A stretch of DNA of 64,000 bases from Cryptomeria japonica (lineage: Eukaryota; Streptophyta; Pinopsida; Cupressales; Cupressaceae): assembly GCF_030272615.1 (NCBI RefSeq), contig NW_026728908.1, positions 372,001-436,000 on the forward strand, in the 5' to 3' direction. This document shows positions 10,620 through 22,681 of this stretch, in pieces. The notes below the pieces were generated by a model. The model was not told where the DNA came from. It searched no databases and saw only the letters and a list, made by a program, of their open reading frames with translations. Position numbers and translations under genes: made by a program. Within the stretch, counting starts at the first letter, position 1. Each line of letters begins with the position of its first letter.

Positions 10620-13600
10620 ATGAAATTCTTCGCATGGAATATGAGGGAGTTGAACAGTCCTCAGAAGAAATATGCGCCAAGGAACTATATCTTTGAAAGG
10701 AAAATTGTGATTCTCTTACTGTAAGAAGTGAAAATGACTATGGACACCTTTACCATTATTGCTGATATAATATGGTTGGGTTTTTTCTTTCTTCATTAGT
10801 GATGCCAATGGAGCTTCAGGGGGAGTGGTCACCATGTGGGACCCCAAAAAACTAAAAGGGGATCTTCTCTCATTTTCGCCAAACTATTTATCTATTATGT
10901 TTAACTCAACGAACTGTTCGTGGCACCTATTCAATGTGTATGTCCCTAACACCTACTCTGTGCGTATGGAGGTTTGAGAAGAGATCTTTGCTTTTATTAT
11001 TGATGATCACGATTCCTTATGAATGGTGGTTGGAGATTTTAACTCACCTATGTTCCCCTCAAAGAAGATGGGTGGAGTGATAGATTACTCTGATAACATG
11101 TTTCACCTAGCAAACTTCATTAGTAGGGCCAACCTCTTTGTCATTCAGTTGACAGGACAACCGTTCACTTGTTCTAACAATCGGAAAGGGAATAACCTTA
11201 TCCAGGTTAAGCTAGATCAATTCCTTGTTTCTACTAGCTGGGACATTGGCTATAGTGCCATACTTAAGGCCCTTCTGAGAACAATGTGAGACCATAATCC
11301 TCTACTTTTACACTAGATTGACATATCGCCAAGTGGACCTCTTCCTTTCGACTACGAAATTATGTGGGCTTCTCATCTAGACTTTAGGAATTGTGTCCAA
11401 AATTGGTTGAATATTCATATTCAAGGTTCAATCGTATTTTGGGTCTCCCAGAAACTAGATTTAATTTAAAAATAGGTGAAAGGTTGGAATAAATTTACTT
11501 TCGAGGACATTTTCACTCAAAAGAAAGAAGTCAACTCCAAGTTGGAGGCTATCTAGGAGCTGATAGCTAAGGGTGATTACTCACAAACAAACCATAGAGA
11601 AGAAGAGAACTTGAGAGGAAAATGGAATGAGAAGTTGAGAAGGGAAGATATTTATTGGAAGCAAAGGTCCAGGGTGCAATGGCTAAAAGAAGGGGACAGG
11701 AACTCTGCCTTTTTCCACAAATCAGCAAGTAAACATAGGAAAAGGAATACTATTTAGAGTTTAAAAAATGATTTGAACCAAGAAATTACAGAGGACTCAC
11801 AATTTGGAGGAATGAAAGCTAACTACTTTAGCAATGCTTACAAAGATGAGGGTGGAGGAAGATATCATGCCATGGAGGAACAACTCCTATAGTGTCTTCC
11901 AATGACACTCAATCCTTTTGATAATGACCAAATCCTTGCCTCGATCACTGAAGAAGAAGTGAAGACCACTGTATTCTCTATGGGTTCTTATAAGGCTCTG
12001 GGTCCTAATGGTTTCCCACCGACTTTCTTCCAAGACTTTTGGGACATTGTGGGATATGATGTAACTGTGTCAACTAAAGATTTTTTTTTAGAACTGGGAA
12101 ATTGTTGAAAAGGCTCAACAACACCTTCATTGCCTTAATTCCAAAAATACAAGATCCCAAAATACTTGTGGGCTTTAGACCTATCAGCCCAGGCAACATA
12201 ATCTACAAGATTTTTTGTAGTCTTGGTGAACATAATCAAACCTTTTTTCGATGGTTTTATCAATTGCAATCAGAAAGGATTTGTGCCAAGGAGACAAATC
12301 TCAGATGTTGTTGTTATTACTCATGATATTATCCACTCTATGGACATATGTCACTTGTCGAGCATGACCCTCAAGCTTAACATCTCTAAGGCCTATGATA
12401 GGGTAAGGTGGGAATTTTTCTTTAAACTTTTAAAGAAGTTGGGGTTCCATGAAAGACCGATCAACCTTGTTAGGGTATGTGTGGAAACAATTAGATTCTT
12501 GGTTATTGTTAATGGAATCCCAAGGGGATTATTTGGAGTAGCCAATGGCATTAGACAAGGAGACCATTTGTCCCCTTATTTATCATTTTTGTTGAAGTCT
12601 TTGGCATAATTTTTTTGAATCTTGTGAGTACGAGTAAATTTCAAGGTGTTAAGGCTGCCTCCACCATTCCCCCTTTTGTCTTGTAGAAGTTTGTAGATGA
12701 TACCATTCTATTTAGGAGGCATTTTGTTGTTGAAGCAAGGGAATGAAGAACCTTTCTTACTAATTATGCTAAGGCTTCAAGATAGCATATCAACTATGAA
12801 AAAAACAATATATATTTTTTCAATACTAAAGAGGATTTGCAAAATAAAATTAAAGCTATCTTGGGCTTCTAGAACATTGTACTCCTTGGATCGTACCTTG
12901 GGCTTCCTCTTACTACCAAAGATGTGACCCGTTCTTTTGGAATATAGTTTTGGAAAGGTTGCAAAAGAAGTTGGCGGGGTGGAAGGGAAAACTCCTTAGC
13001 AGTGTAGAGAAGCTCCAACTGCTTGCAACCTCACTTCAAGGTATCCCTATCTATTTTCTTTCTTTATTCAAGATTGCTGGTACTGTGGATGATAAACTTG
13101 CAACAATAAGGACATTTCTTTGGACATGTATGGAAGAAAAAAGAGAATGACCCTAGTGAATTGGGATACGGTCTGTAAACCAAAGAGACGAGGAGGGTTG
13201 GGAATTAGAAAACTAACTCTTTTTAACAAAGCCCTTTTAACAAGATGAGGTGGAAACTAGCACTCCACAATTTTGATTGGTGCAAAATCATGAGTGCTAA
13301 GTATCTTAATTTTGAAAATTTCTAAAAAATCTTCTCTACTCTAGGATACCCAAGTGGATTAAAAAATATGGAATAATATTCTTAAGTGCAGGAATCTCAT
13401 CCAATCTGGACTAAAATGGCAAGTTGGAAATGGGAGTTTAATCCGATTCTGGGAGGATGTTTGGATCGAGGGCAAGCCTTTGGCTTGTAATCAGAACTTC
13501 AAATGTCTTTGAGTATGTTAGGAGGTTTTTTCGTATCCAAATTGTCGATTATTATCCCCTTTAAAATGTTGGAAGGATCTTGCTCGATGTTGTTAGAACC

Positions 13601-14830
13601 AACCTAATTTGATACAGAAGGCTACAAAATTGCAAATGATGATAAGGAATGTCATAATTCCTTTATTTCCAAGGGACAACAAATTTATCTAGAGAGAGGA
13701 TTGGAAGGGGGAATTTTCTGTTAAATCGGCTTACAATGTACTAATGAATGATGGAAACCCTTTGGGATGGTGGAGGAAGATATGGAATCTGCAGTTGATT
13801 CCCAAAATAAACTTCTTTTGGTGGACAACTATGCACAACAAAATTCTAACTCAAGATAACTTGATTAAGAGGGAATTTCAATTACCTAATAGGTGTGTTC
13901 TTTCCAAGCAAGATGAAGAATCTATTTCTTGTATTCTTCTCCATTACCAATTTTCTCATGAGTTATGGATAATGGTGCTAATGAAACTTGAATTACCATG
14001 GACCAGTAATAGTACTATTCAACAATTTGTCTTTGAATGGACATAACCTACTCATAACCCTCTAGTCAGACAACTTTGGAGGCAAATCCCCCCCACTTGG
14101 GATGGAGCTTGTGGAGAGAAAGGAACAACAAAATCTTTAGAGATGTGGAAAATTTGGTAGAGGAAGTCTTTAGAACCCTATGTAAATTGCTTAAGGAGAA
14201 TTTATTGGTTACCACCTAGAATTGCCCATCCTATCCCCCCACCTCTCATAAAATGGCGAGAAATTGGGAACTACCTAATGTTTATGCCAAGTTTGATAGC
14301 TCCAAAAGATTGGCAAGGAGGAACACCAGGTGGAAACCACCATATCTAGGCTAGTACAAGCATAACTTTGATGGAGCTGCAAGAAGGGAAAAGGCTACTG
14401 CGAGTGGTGTCATTAGATCTACAAATGGGGATATGATTGCCGCCTTCACTGGTAACTTGAAAGTTGAATGGTTATACTAATAACTAGGTGGAGGGGATGA
14501 TTCTATTGTGGAAATTAAGTTTTCTCTTTCACTTGGTGTTAAGGCTTTAGCTATAGAAGGGGACTCGAAGCTAATAGTTGAAGTTGTTAAAGGCCTAACC
14601 AAAACCAATTGTTCCATATAACGAATTATAGGGCTTATAGGAAACTCCTACTTGAGTTGGATTTGTTTGTTATTGACCATTCCTAAATGGAGGGTAACAT
14701 GGTTGCTAACACAATGGCAACTTTGGGTATTGAAATTGAAGGCATCAAATGCTAGAGAAATATTGATTGTATTCCACTGCATGTGAGAACTCTCCTAAAG
14801 GGAGAGAGTAAAGTAAATCATAATTTGAAT
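10620..14830 (+). pseudogene. LINE ORF2 remnant: endonuclease, RT, zf-RVT, RNase H
   Basis: ATG at 10620 opens MKFFAWNMREL, the usual start of the endonuclease. VVGDFNSPMF follows near 11025. RT landmarks are KALGPNGFPPTFF (about 11990), LIPKI and FRPIS (about 12135-12185), ISKAYDRVRW (about 12385), GIRQGDHLSPY (about 12550) and FVDD (about 12690), a variant of the YADD catalytic box. A zinc-finger-like zf-RVT block (13744-14046) has lost part of its Cys set. An RNase H remnant spans about 14350-14800 (NFDGAAR, AIEGDSKLIVE). More than ten stops or shifts are present. Confidence 0.72.
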
Positions 14831-15205
14831 GGGGATTAAAAACCTTTGGCTATGGTTTACCCTATTCTACATATTCTTGTTGTTGAACGGGTGCAACATT
14901 GACAACACTTAAAAAAACAAAGGCGAGAAAAGTGTATTGGAGATAGGAATTTGAAATGAATGACGAGACAGAAAGGGATTGGGAGATGGTACACTTACGT
15001 GGACGGATCCTCATGTGGCAAGTTGAGGTGACATGTTTGGGATGATAGGCATTATGAGAATACTTTGCGAGATGACTTAATGATAAGATGGCATCATGAT
15101 GGGATGAAAATGAAAAAATATCTAAGCATTTTTAAATGGGGAAAGTTAGCGAAAGATCTGAAAATTTGGACCATATTTATTACTTGTAAAGGAAAGTATT
15201 GTCTA

Positions 15206-15363
15206 CATGAATGGACTTTTATGAAACGAACAAGGAGTAATAAGGATAGAGATGGCACACATAATAATAATGTCAAACTTTTTACATGAATGGACTTTTA
15301 TGAAACGAACAAGGAGTAATAAGGACAAAGATGGCACACATAATAATACTTTCAAACTTTTTA
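15206..15363 (+). repeat. 79-bp tandem duplication, two copies
   Basis: Two adjacent 79-base units (15206-15284 and 15285-15363) differ at only a few sites (for example ggatagagatgg against ggacaaagatgg). The duplication precedes or overlaps the start of the decayed ORF that follows. Confidence 0.85.
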
Positions 15364-16241
15364 CCTGGTTATCTACGTCAGCTTTCCTTTTCACTGAGAA
15401 TTGTGGTAAATCAAAAATCTTTGTGGGGCTATCTATTACTATTGTTGAGATTGACAGAATGAGTGGGGATAGGGTTCGAATCGAGCCTAGCAAATATGAA
15501 TAATTCAAAAATGATGTCACAATCTGGCATATATGCTATGAAGGAGTGTCGCAATTCATAGAAAGCATTAATGGCTATGACGAGAGCCTCTTTGTGCAAT
15601 TCACTACTTCGTGGGTGGAGAGAAGGGTAACAATGGGTGGAATCTCATTTGAAGTGAGTGAAGAGGTTATTGTGCAAGAGATGGGGCTGCTGACCACAGG
15701 TCGAAAATGGAAGAAGACAAGCTGCATTTTCGATAATAATAGCCTCAACTAGTTCTTTAGGGGGAATGAGGGTCCTGTCAAGATACATGGTGGTTTCAAA
15801 AGAGAGAAATTGTCATCTATGTGGAACCAGGTTTGCCTTACAATAATGAAATACTTCACTCTAGAGGGTAGGTTTAGAGTCTATTATTTTTACCATATGC
15901 CTCTGCATGACCATTTTAGGAATTAAAGTCTTATTTCCTTTCCTTTTTTTCTCCTCAATTCCTTGGAATATTCGAAAGAAGTGGTTGAGAATGTTAAAAG
16001 CCAGAGGAAAAAAACCATCCCACTCCACCAAGGCCTTATTTATCACTTCTACCATTTCCATCTTGCTTTGTGCCCCCCCCCAAGCAGATCATTATGCAAG
16101 AAGCCCCAAAATATGCTTCTCCTCCCTCGACCAACATTGTTGATACCCATGGCCCCAACAAGAAAAAGTGCATATGGTATTTGGGTGCTACCAAAATTGT
16201 CTCCTGACTTGGGACTCCTCAAACTCCCACACCCGAGGTGA
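15252..16241 (+). pseudogene. Decayed retroelement-type ORF, family unknown
   Basis: One reading frame persists for 330 codons with three in-frame stops (about 15501, 15750, 15922). The best preserved part contains GDRVRIEPSKYE, WVERRVTMGGISFEVSEE and TTGRKWKK, then a His-rich end (MPLHDHFRN). I recall such GG-sFxVSEExI blocks from uncharacterised retroelement-associated ORFs of plants, but cannot verify this here. A Glu/Lys/Ser-rich tail follows downstream (16270-16700). It may be a structural (gag-like) ORF of a non-autonomous element, of the same general type as the insert at 17400-18723. Confidence 0.45.
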
Positions 16242-17379
16242 TTGAAAATGAGCCTAGGGACGTTAAACACAAAGCCTCGCTTCCTAGCACTAGCAAGAAA
16301 AAGGGGGAAAAGCCTTCCCTCTCTACTAAAAAGGACAAATTAACCATCTAGGAGATTATTAGCGAGGAGGAGGAAGCGAGAGAAGAAAATAGTAAAAATG
16401 AAAGTAACCCTATGAGGTCAAATAGATTGGCTACCTGCTCTATTGAAAAAGGAAAATAGAAGAACCTAGTGAACTATGGTACAAAGGAAGAGGAGGAGCA
16501 AGGTAGTGACAATGAGGAGGAAAGAAAAAGTGAGGAAGTCAATAAAGGGGGGGAGAAGGAGGAGAGGAGGGAAAGCTTTGAGACTAAAGGCAGCTCCACC
16601 CATATTTCAGAGAGTATAAAAATGGGGCCAATTGATCTCACAAGTGATATGATGCTAGAAGAAGATGAGATGAACAAACCCAGGACATAAGGGACCAGTA
16701 AAGCCCAGTAGGATGGGACTAACTCTGAATGCAATACTAATGCTAATGAGTTGGAAAAGGTCAAATCCAGGTCACTAAACTCGAAAGAAAACTTAGGAGT
16801 GTCTCTCGATTCAGCTTGAGGGTAATGTACAATTCCGCCACCTCCATGTGCTTGTAGCAATAAAAGATCCTAGAAATTGATGAGAATGACAAAGGAAATT
16901 ACAAGGAATTGTTTAAGTTCCTCAGTGAAGATTGGTCCAATATTCTCCACCAAGATGGTTGCAAATTCAAGGATGTTTTATACAGATAAATTCTCTTTAG
17001 TTTTTGTGTTAATGTTGTTTATGGCCCTAGGTGGCACTATCTTAAGACTTTTATTAGTTTAGATACTGCTTATGGTTTAAATACTTTTAATAATTTAAAT
17101 ACCGTTAATGTTATTTATGGCCCTAGGTGGCCCCTTGCTAAGACTTTAATTAGTTTAGATAGCTCATTCGACAAGGGTTCCAGAGGTTAAACTTTCTCTT
17201 TTGGTGATGTTATTGATGGTTAGTTTTTATGTTAGTAGGTTGTTAATGTGTTGTTAATTTGTTGCTACTATTAATGTTGTTAACCCTACGCCCTTTGGGT
17301 TGTTGTTTATAGGGACAACATCCTTGTTTTGTTGCTTATTAATATCAAAATTATTAATAATTATAAAATTATATAATAT
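16242..17379 (+). other. Acidic tail and 3' region of the decayed element
   Basis: Up to about 16900 the plus strand would encode a highly charged segment (EEEEQGSDNEEERKSEE near 16485). Then comes a short globular-looking block (EIDENDKGNYKELFKFL near 16870), then non-coding T-rich sequence. The 3' border of this element is unclear. It lies before the target duplication at 17380. Confidence 0.35.
17008..17199 (+). repeat. 96-bp tandem duplication, two copies
   Basis: Units starting gttaatgtt(g/a)tttatgg at 17008 and 17104 repeat with moderate divergence, both containing atggccctaggtgg and ttagtttagata. It lies in the T-rich 3' part of the preceding decayed element. Confidence 0.75.
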
Positions 17380-17399
17380 AAACATTAGAGTGAAAATAT
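17380..17399 (+). repeat. 20-bp target-site duplication, left copy
   Basis: The 20-mer aaacattagagtgaaaatat recurs exactly at 18724-18743. Nothing else in the neighbourhood explains a perfect 20-base repeat 1.34 kb apart, so it marks one integration event. Confidence 0.88.
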
Positions 17400-18723
17400 C
17401 CAACCCCAGTATCAACCCTGCAATGCACGAAGGTTTGATGGTGATTCTATAAAATCACATTAAGAACATGACTGTCCAGTTGAATATAGCTGAGATTTCC
17501 GAATCGGATGAGGATTTTGATGACTCTGATGAGGAGGAAGGCAAAGGATATGATACGAAAGCGGAGATAGAGGACGACCCCCAAATTGTTGGGTCAAGCA
17601 GAAAAAAATAAAAAAAATAGAGCAGGGGAAACAGAACAAAGGGTCGGCCAAAAAGAAACAGAGAGGGGAGGACGAAGATAGCTGGTATGAGGAGGAGTAT
17701 GGGATTGACAATGACATGGATACTGGAAGTGAGGAGGTCCAAGCCCTTGTGAGCCCGAAGTAGAAAAATAAGACTTCTAAAAATAAGGAGGTGGGCACCA
17801 AGGACTGGTCGCCTCTCATGACTGAATCAAAGGAGAAGGGCCTGATTGGGGAGGATACGACAACGAAAGAAGCGCAGAGCTCTAATGTTAGGGAGGTTGG
17901 TCTGGAGGTTAATCTTGATACCACTGGTGATAAGAACCAAGAAGAGCATCAGTTGGATATTATTTTTTGCATCAATAACGACATGGAAAGCCTCAAGCAG
18001 GTGCTCAGCTGGATGCATAAGGAAATTGAAGGCATTAAAACCAAGCAGGCCTAGGAAGCAGGGAAAATAGAGACATTACAAGCTTTAGGCTTGGGAAAGT
18101 TCAATTCCCTCCCTGATTGCCTAAGTGAGCTCACCAAAGCTATTGGTAATTCAGAGGATATTATCAACGCTAACCGCAATAGCTTTCTTAGCTTGGAAAA
18201 CAAACCAGGTGTCACCGAAAAGAGACTTGATGGAGTTGAGAACACGCTCAAAAAAATAGGTGAGTAAAGCCACAAGATTCTGAAGGCTGCCTCAGCTAGC
18301 ATGAAATCCCTCATCAGCAAGTTGGAGAACTACCAAAGGGATAAGGTAGCGACAGGCATTATTGATGTTAAGGATGACACCCCAGATGATAAGGACACGG
18401 GGCTTGGGAGAAGAATGAGAGCGAGCACTAAAAGGATGCAAAGCCACAACAAGGAAATCGAGGATATAAAGCGGGCAACGGACAATATGGAACAGATGGA
18501 GTTGGAAGCAGCGAAAATGCTTTAGAAATTAACCTAAGCCTGGGATTCTGATGGTCTTTTTTGGTCTATAATTTGTGGTCTCTTGTTTGCTGGCATTTTG
18601 TTCGCTAGCTGTCTTTCCTTAGTTTGTTGTCTTTTTGTTTTGTTGCATTGTAATGTTTATCTTTTGATCTTCTAACTGTATTGGGTTTCAAGGGCCCATC
18701 AAAACCTGTTTTTCCATATTCAA
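17400..18723 (+). mobile_element. RT-less 1.3-kb retroposon with perfect 20-bp target duplication
   Basis: The insert is exactly framed by 20-base direct repeats, which implies LINE-type target-primed integration. Its 3' end is cccatcaaaacctgtttttccatattcaaaa, with no long poly-A. It encodes an acidic, then coiled-coil-like ORF and a hydrophobic C-terminal part. There is no endonuclease, RT or RNase H, and no LTR. It is either a 5'-truncated copy of a LINE-like element whose coding part near the 3' end is unfamiliar to me, or a non-autonomous element mobilised in trans. Confidence 0.75.
17791..18525 (+). pseudogene. Charged, coiled-coil-like ORF of the retroposon
   Basis: Two in-frame segments (17791-18052 and 18301-18525, joined by an in-frame stretch with TAG at 18052 and TAA at about 18266) read as one protein of about 245 codons with heptad-like hydrophobic spacing (MESLKQVLSWMHKEIEGIK, then KRMQSHNKEIEDIKRATDNM). 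Acidic blocks precede it from 17470 (SESDEDFDDSDEEE). After the final TAG near 18523 the same strand encodes a hydrophobic run (about 18560-18640), possibly a lost membrane segment. No catalytic motif. A structural or oligomerising protein is plausible. Confidence 0.5.
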
Positions 18724-18743
18724 AAACATTAGAGTGAAAATAT
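18724..18743 (+). repeat. 20-bp target-site duplication, right copy
   Basis: Exact copy of 17380-17399, directly after the retroposon 3' end. Confidence 0.88.
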
Positions 18744-19366
18744 GCATTTTTTAATGACTAAATGAAAATATATAAATTTATGATTAAAAGTTATTAAATT
18801 TTTCTGTATATATTAAAATGATAATAAAAAAAATAATGATTTTCAAAAAGTACTAATAAATAGAATGATATATATGGGTAAAAGTACAAACCTGTGTCGT
18901 CACACTTTTACAAAGGAAAAGGCTAACACAACGATAACTATTCAATTTCATCGCCATAAAAGTGTCATTTGCATTTTGAATTTGAAGATGATGTAAACTG
19001 ACTAAATGTGTAAAATTTGTTGAAGTTTAAGTCTACTATTTTTTTAAAAAAAATTGTCAATAATTTATATGTTTTTTTTAGCTTTAAAGTCCATTTTTTT
19101 ATTGCTGAAAAACGCTGAAAATTAGGGGGTTTAGTTCCCACCACAAAAGAAAATGCAAATCAATTTTTTTTTTCCGATTTTGATATCCATTATAGATGAT
19201 ATATTTATACAGTGCATGAAAAAAAAATTTAATTTTTGATATATATTTTCTTTGTTATAGCATTTGGAAGTCGAATACACCAGAATTTGATAGTTTTTGT
19301 CTCTCACCACAATTTGTCTATTCAATTTATGATAATCAAAAAACTAAAAATACCCTTTTGGAGAAG
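18744..19366. other. AT-rich flank of the Ty3 insertion, carries one arm of an inverted repeat
   Basis: No coding signal. Positions 19340-19360 (aaactaaaaataccctttt) are the inverse of aaaagggtatttttagttt at about 30697-30715, on the other side of the Ty3 insert. Before that insertion the two arms were only about 0.2 kb apart and could fold back. The similarity continues weakly outward. Confidence 0.4.
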
Positions 19367-19371
19367 ACTCT
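19367..19371 (+). repeat. 5-bp target duplication of the Ty3 element, left
   Basis: actct here and at 30507-30511, directly outside the TG...CA ends of the two LTRs. Confidence 0.85.
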
Positions 19372-19667
19372 TGTTGTCAGGAAATATGTATATCTTATGT
19401 TTTGGTAGTAATTTTATTTGTTAGTCGTTAGTTAGCCAACGAGTAGGTAGTTGGAGTCACGACGATTGTGTCGCACCCCTTCGACTATTACATATTGTAC
19501 TACCTGCGGGTATTGAAGGAGGGGATGTTTTACAATAGATAATACTATGGCCATTGAGTGCATTCTGAGTCATTAATGGAAATCTTATTCTCATATTCAT
19601 CTTGTACTTGCATTGTTCATTTCTGCATTACTTCTGTACTCTTTCTATTTACCCAGTGAGGCAAACA
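19372..19667 (+). repeat. 5' LTR of the Ty3 element
   Basis: Begins TGTTGTCAGG and ends GAGGCAAACA; 296 bases. The same ends, length and inner sequence recur at 30211-30506. It should contain the element promoter, but I could not place a TATA box with confidence. Confidence 0.93.
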
Positions 19668-19668
19668 T

Positions 19669-19686
19669 TTGGCGTCGTTGCCGAAT
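19669..19686 (+). other. Primer binding site, tRNA-Asp type
   Basis: TTGGCGTCGTTGCCGAA starts two bases after the LTR. The canonical plant Athila/Tat site begins TGGCGCCGTTGCCGGGGA, complementary to the 3' end of tRNA-Asp. The site here fits with one C-to-T change in the core and drift at its 3' side. It primes minus-strand DNA synthesis. Confidence 0.75.
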
Positions 19687-19727
19687 TCAAACCTGGGAAT
19701 GGGAGTAACCTGTATAACACGACGATA

Positions 19728-22099
19728 ATGGGCCAACCCCTGGATGAAGGGACAAGCACCCCTGAGGGAGAAGAGACGGAAGAATTGTTCGACAGAGAGA
19801 GAACACTAACGGTGGACTTCTGGTGCATCCTTCATGCAGCAATTGAAACCCACGTACGCAAGGAAGCCACACAAGAAGACGTGCCCGAAAGTGCTGTGTG
19901 GTTTGCCCTATCAGTGAGCCCTGCAGTGAACCAGTTGATGACCAACCTTCCCAATTTGTTGGCTCAAGCGTTTCTTGCTCTCCACAACCGCCGAGAGGAA
20001 ACCTATCGCGAAACCCATCGTCAACAGATCTTGCAGCAGTATGAGGAGAGGTATCGACGAGAGGAAGAGGAGCGTGATGAAACCCGATGAAGGACAAACA
20101 ATCCCTGAACTGCAAATGAAGAAATAAAGAACACTGTCATAGTCATAGGAATTATGTTAACATACATTGTATACAATAGAATGAATTAATAAGAAGGTGT
20201 TCTTGTTTTAAATGTGATATTTTGTTTCATCAGGCAGAATTAGAATTGATGCCCAATCTATTAAATAAGGACAAAAGTAAAAAGGAATATGTGGAAGAGG
20301 TTAAAGCAACCCAACGAGCATTGATTATCGAACAACAGGTCAAATGTAGGAGACGGTTAAAGGGAATCACAGAGGAACTGAGCGGAAGAAACAACAAAAA
20401 TAGCGAGGGCCAAGTCTCGAATTTAATTGAAACCACACAGAAGCAACTGGGGGACCTTTCCCTCACGCCGGAAGAAATTGGTGACGGGAGTATGGTAGAA
20501 CTGTACACACTATTTAGACAAGAGGACGAGACCAGGAAGGAGAAGGAGACTAAAACCGAGAACAAAGAAGTAGGAGATATTGGTGTAGCTGAAGGTGTCG
20601 GGAGGACACATGGGCACAGTAGCAGAAGCAATCTGTTCGGGTCGGGCTCAGCCATCCTTGGTAGTCAAGGCAGTCTGGTGGGACCCAGCGGACTAGTTTT
20701 CGGAGTACCTGGCGGTAGTAGACTTGGAGGGCCAATCTCGGGAGGTACGAACCTTGGAGGTTTCGGAGGGCAAGGCGGCGGTAGTGGAGCTGGAGGGCCA
20801 ATCCTGGGAGGTACGAACCTTGGAGGTTCCGGAGGGCAAGGTGCGTCGAAGGTAAGAAGCGTGATGGCGGGCAAACAAAAGTTGCCCAAATTCAACGGAG
20901 ATGGCAAGGATGACCCCGTACGGCATTGCCGTACGTGTGAGACAATATGGTTAGCCAACGGGGTGGTTGACAAAGCGGATTGGGTGGTGTAGTTCCCTAC
21001 CACCCTGAGACAGGTAGCCATTGATTGGTATTCTGATGTGGATAAAGTAAAGGTGGGAACATGGGATGAACTACAGAAAGCTTTCGAGACAGAGTTTCGA
21101 CTCCTTCGAGATGATAATGAGATCATGGCGGAGATATTAAGCACAAAGCAGGGAAAGCACGAGACAGTGCAAACATACAGCCGACGGTTAAAGGAGTTAC
21201 TGGGGAAGATGGAGAACCAACCGGCTGACGGACTAAAGAAGAGATGGTTCGTGGAAGGGTTGCGGTCATCCCTGCGGAGAAAGATGAAAATTGTACCGCC
21301 CACCTCATACGATGACGCATACAACTGCGTGATGGATTTGGAAAGTGAAGGCAAAACATCTCAGAAGAAAAATGACAAGTCCTCTGCAGAAGAGGAGTCC
21401 TCGGGAGAAAGCAGCAGTGATGAATCATCAAGTAAGAAGGTGCAAGCTCTTCAAAAGGATATGCACCGTATGTTTAAGGAATTTAAGAACATGAAAGGAA
21501 GCACGAGTAAAAATGAAGATGTGTGGTGCACGAAATGTAAGGAAGAAGGTCACACAAAAGGCACCTTCCCGAAGAAGGCATTCTGCGAAATTCGCCAAAT
21601 GTTGGGACACGTCGTCAAAGAGTGTCCCTACAACATGAAAACAAAAGGGAACCAAGTATTCTTCGTACAAGAGCAACCCTCACTGTCCGCAGCAGCGGAC
21701 TCTGCCCAACCGCAAGCTGATGCCACTGCATCATCCGATGGTTATAGAGGTAACCGAAGAGGAGGGAGAGGCAACAACAACAACAACAATCGGAGCAAAA
21801 TTCAGTATGACGCTAAGGGGCGGCCAATAATTCAATGTTGGGCCTGCAACCAATGGGGGCACTTCGCTCGAGAGTGCCAGAATACTGAAATCCCCCAGAG
21901 CCTGTGTAGATGGTGCAGCCCCAGTGATGACGATGACACAAAATGTCCTAAGCTGGGGGTGAATTTGCTTAATATTGAGAAGATGGACGAAGAAAAAGAA
22001 GTATTGGTGATCACTCACGCGCAGGTGAAGAAGGCAACGTATCTCGACCCTCGCACAAAGAAGGAGAGACTGCGGGAGGCGAAGGCCGACATTGGATAG
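19728..22099 (+). pseudogene. gag: Ty3 gag polyprotein, broken
   Basis: ATG at 19728 opens MGQPLDEGTSTP. This N-terminal part ends at TGA 20088. Coding resumes at 20222 after a stretch ending tttcatcag, which could be a splice acceptor. A Gly-rich repeat (20711-20842) precedes the capsid-like region (KLPKFNGDGKDD, then AIDWYSDVDKVKVGTWDELQ), which is split by TAG at about 20990. The C-terminal part is basic and holds one intact CCHC knuckle, CWACNQWGHFAREC, plus one degenerate copy (CTKCKEEGHTKGTF) whose last Cys is lost. Gag packages the element RNA in virus-like particles. Confidence 0.8.
20711..20842 (+). repeat. 66-bp in-frame tandem repeat in gag
   Basis: Two 66-base units (20711-20776, 20777-20842), each coding Gly-rich motifs such as GGPISGGTNLGG and GGPILGGTNLGG. 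The period is a multiple of three, so the frame is kept. Confidence 0.85.
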
Positions 22100-22303
22100 G
22101 AGATGGCGGCAGAAGGACGGAAGAACACGGAGATGAGGAGTCCCTCAACCCGCATGAAAGCAGAAAAGAATATCATTGGGCAAGTCTTGCAGATGGAGGT
22201 GCCGATAAAGGTAAAAGACCTTCTAGACTCCATGCCACATTTGAGGACTGCCATCCTCAGCAATGTGCTAAGCACCGCACATGCACCTTCGAGTGCACCA
22301 TAG

Positions 22304-22681
22304 GTGGAGGTTCCCGTCAGCCCTTCAACTGACCCGATGTTACTAGCCTTCAACAGTGGTAGACACCCAGCTGTGGTAGAAATGGGCATCCTTGGGACCA
22401 TTCTGAAGGACACCATTATGGACGGAGGTGCTGGGGTGAATGTACTACCAAAAGAGACATGGAAGAGGCTGGGGAAACCCACCCTGTGGCCATCCACATT
22501 TAATCTGGTGGGAGCTGACCAACACGACATCAATCCACTCAGCATATTGATGGCCCAACAAGTGATAATTGGTACGCAACCCTTCTTGTTAGATTTTGTA
22601 GTTATTCCCCTGAAAAAGAAAGGCTATGACACCATCCTAGGGAGAGTGTGGTTGATCACTGCGAGGGTGAACCATAACTAG
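22304..22681 (+). pseudogene. Ty3 aspartic protease, active site altered
   Basis: Retropepsin-like region with the block IMDGGAGVNVLP, where retroelement proteases normally have D-(S/T)-G-A. Here the Ser/Thr is Gly. The second conserved area, YDTILGRVWL, is present. The frame is bordered by TAG at 22302 (probably from CAG) and TAG at about 22679 (probably from TGG). It would cut the Gag-Pol polyprotein inside the particle. Confidence 0.72.

Larger units (their letters stand above)
9060..14830 (+). mobile_element. Old, decayed LINE with RNase H (plus strand)
   Basis: In order: ORF1 with a DUF4283-like region and a CCHC knuckle, an apurinic-type endonuclease, RT, zf-RVT and RNase H. This is the full L1-clade plant LINE plan over about 5.8 kb. 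Many stops and shifts interrupt every domain, so it is long dead. Exact ends and target duplications were not found. The 5' border is placed before the first ORF1-like sequence and the 3' border after the RNase H remnant. Confidence 0.72.

Noticed and set aside
16469-16860. Opposing frames rich in Glu/Lys and Ser/Leu as separate genes
   Set aside because: A low-complexity gag/gaa tract opens both strands. Only the plus strand continues the preceding decayed ORF.
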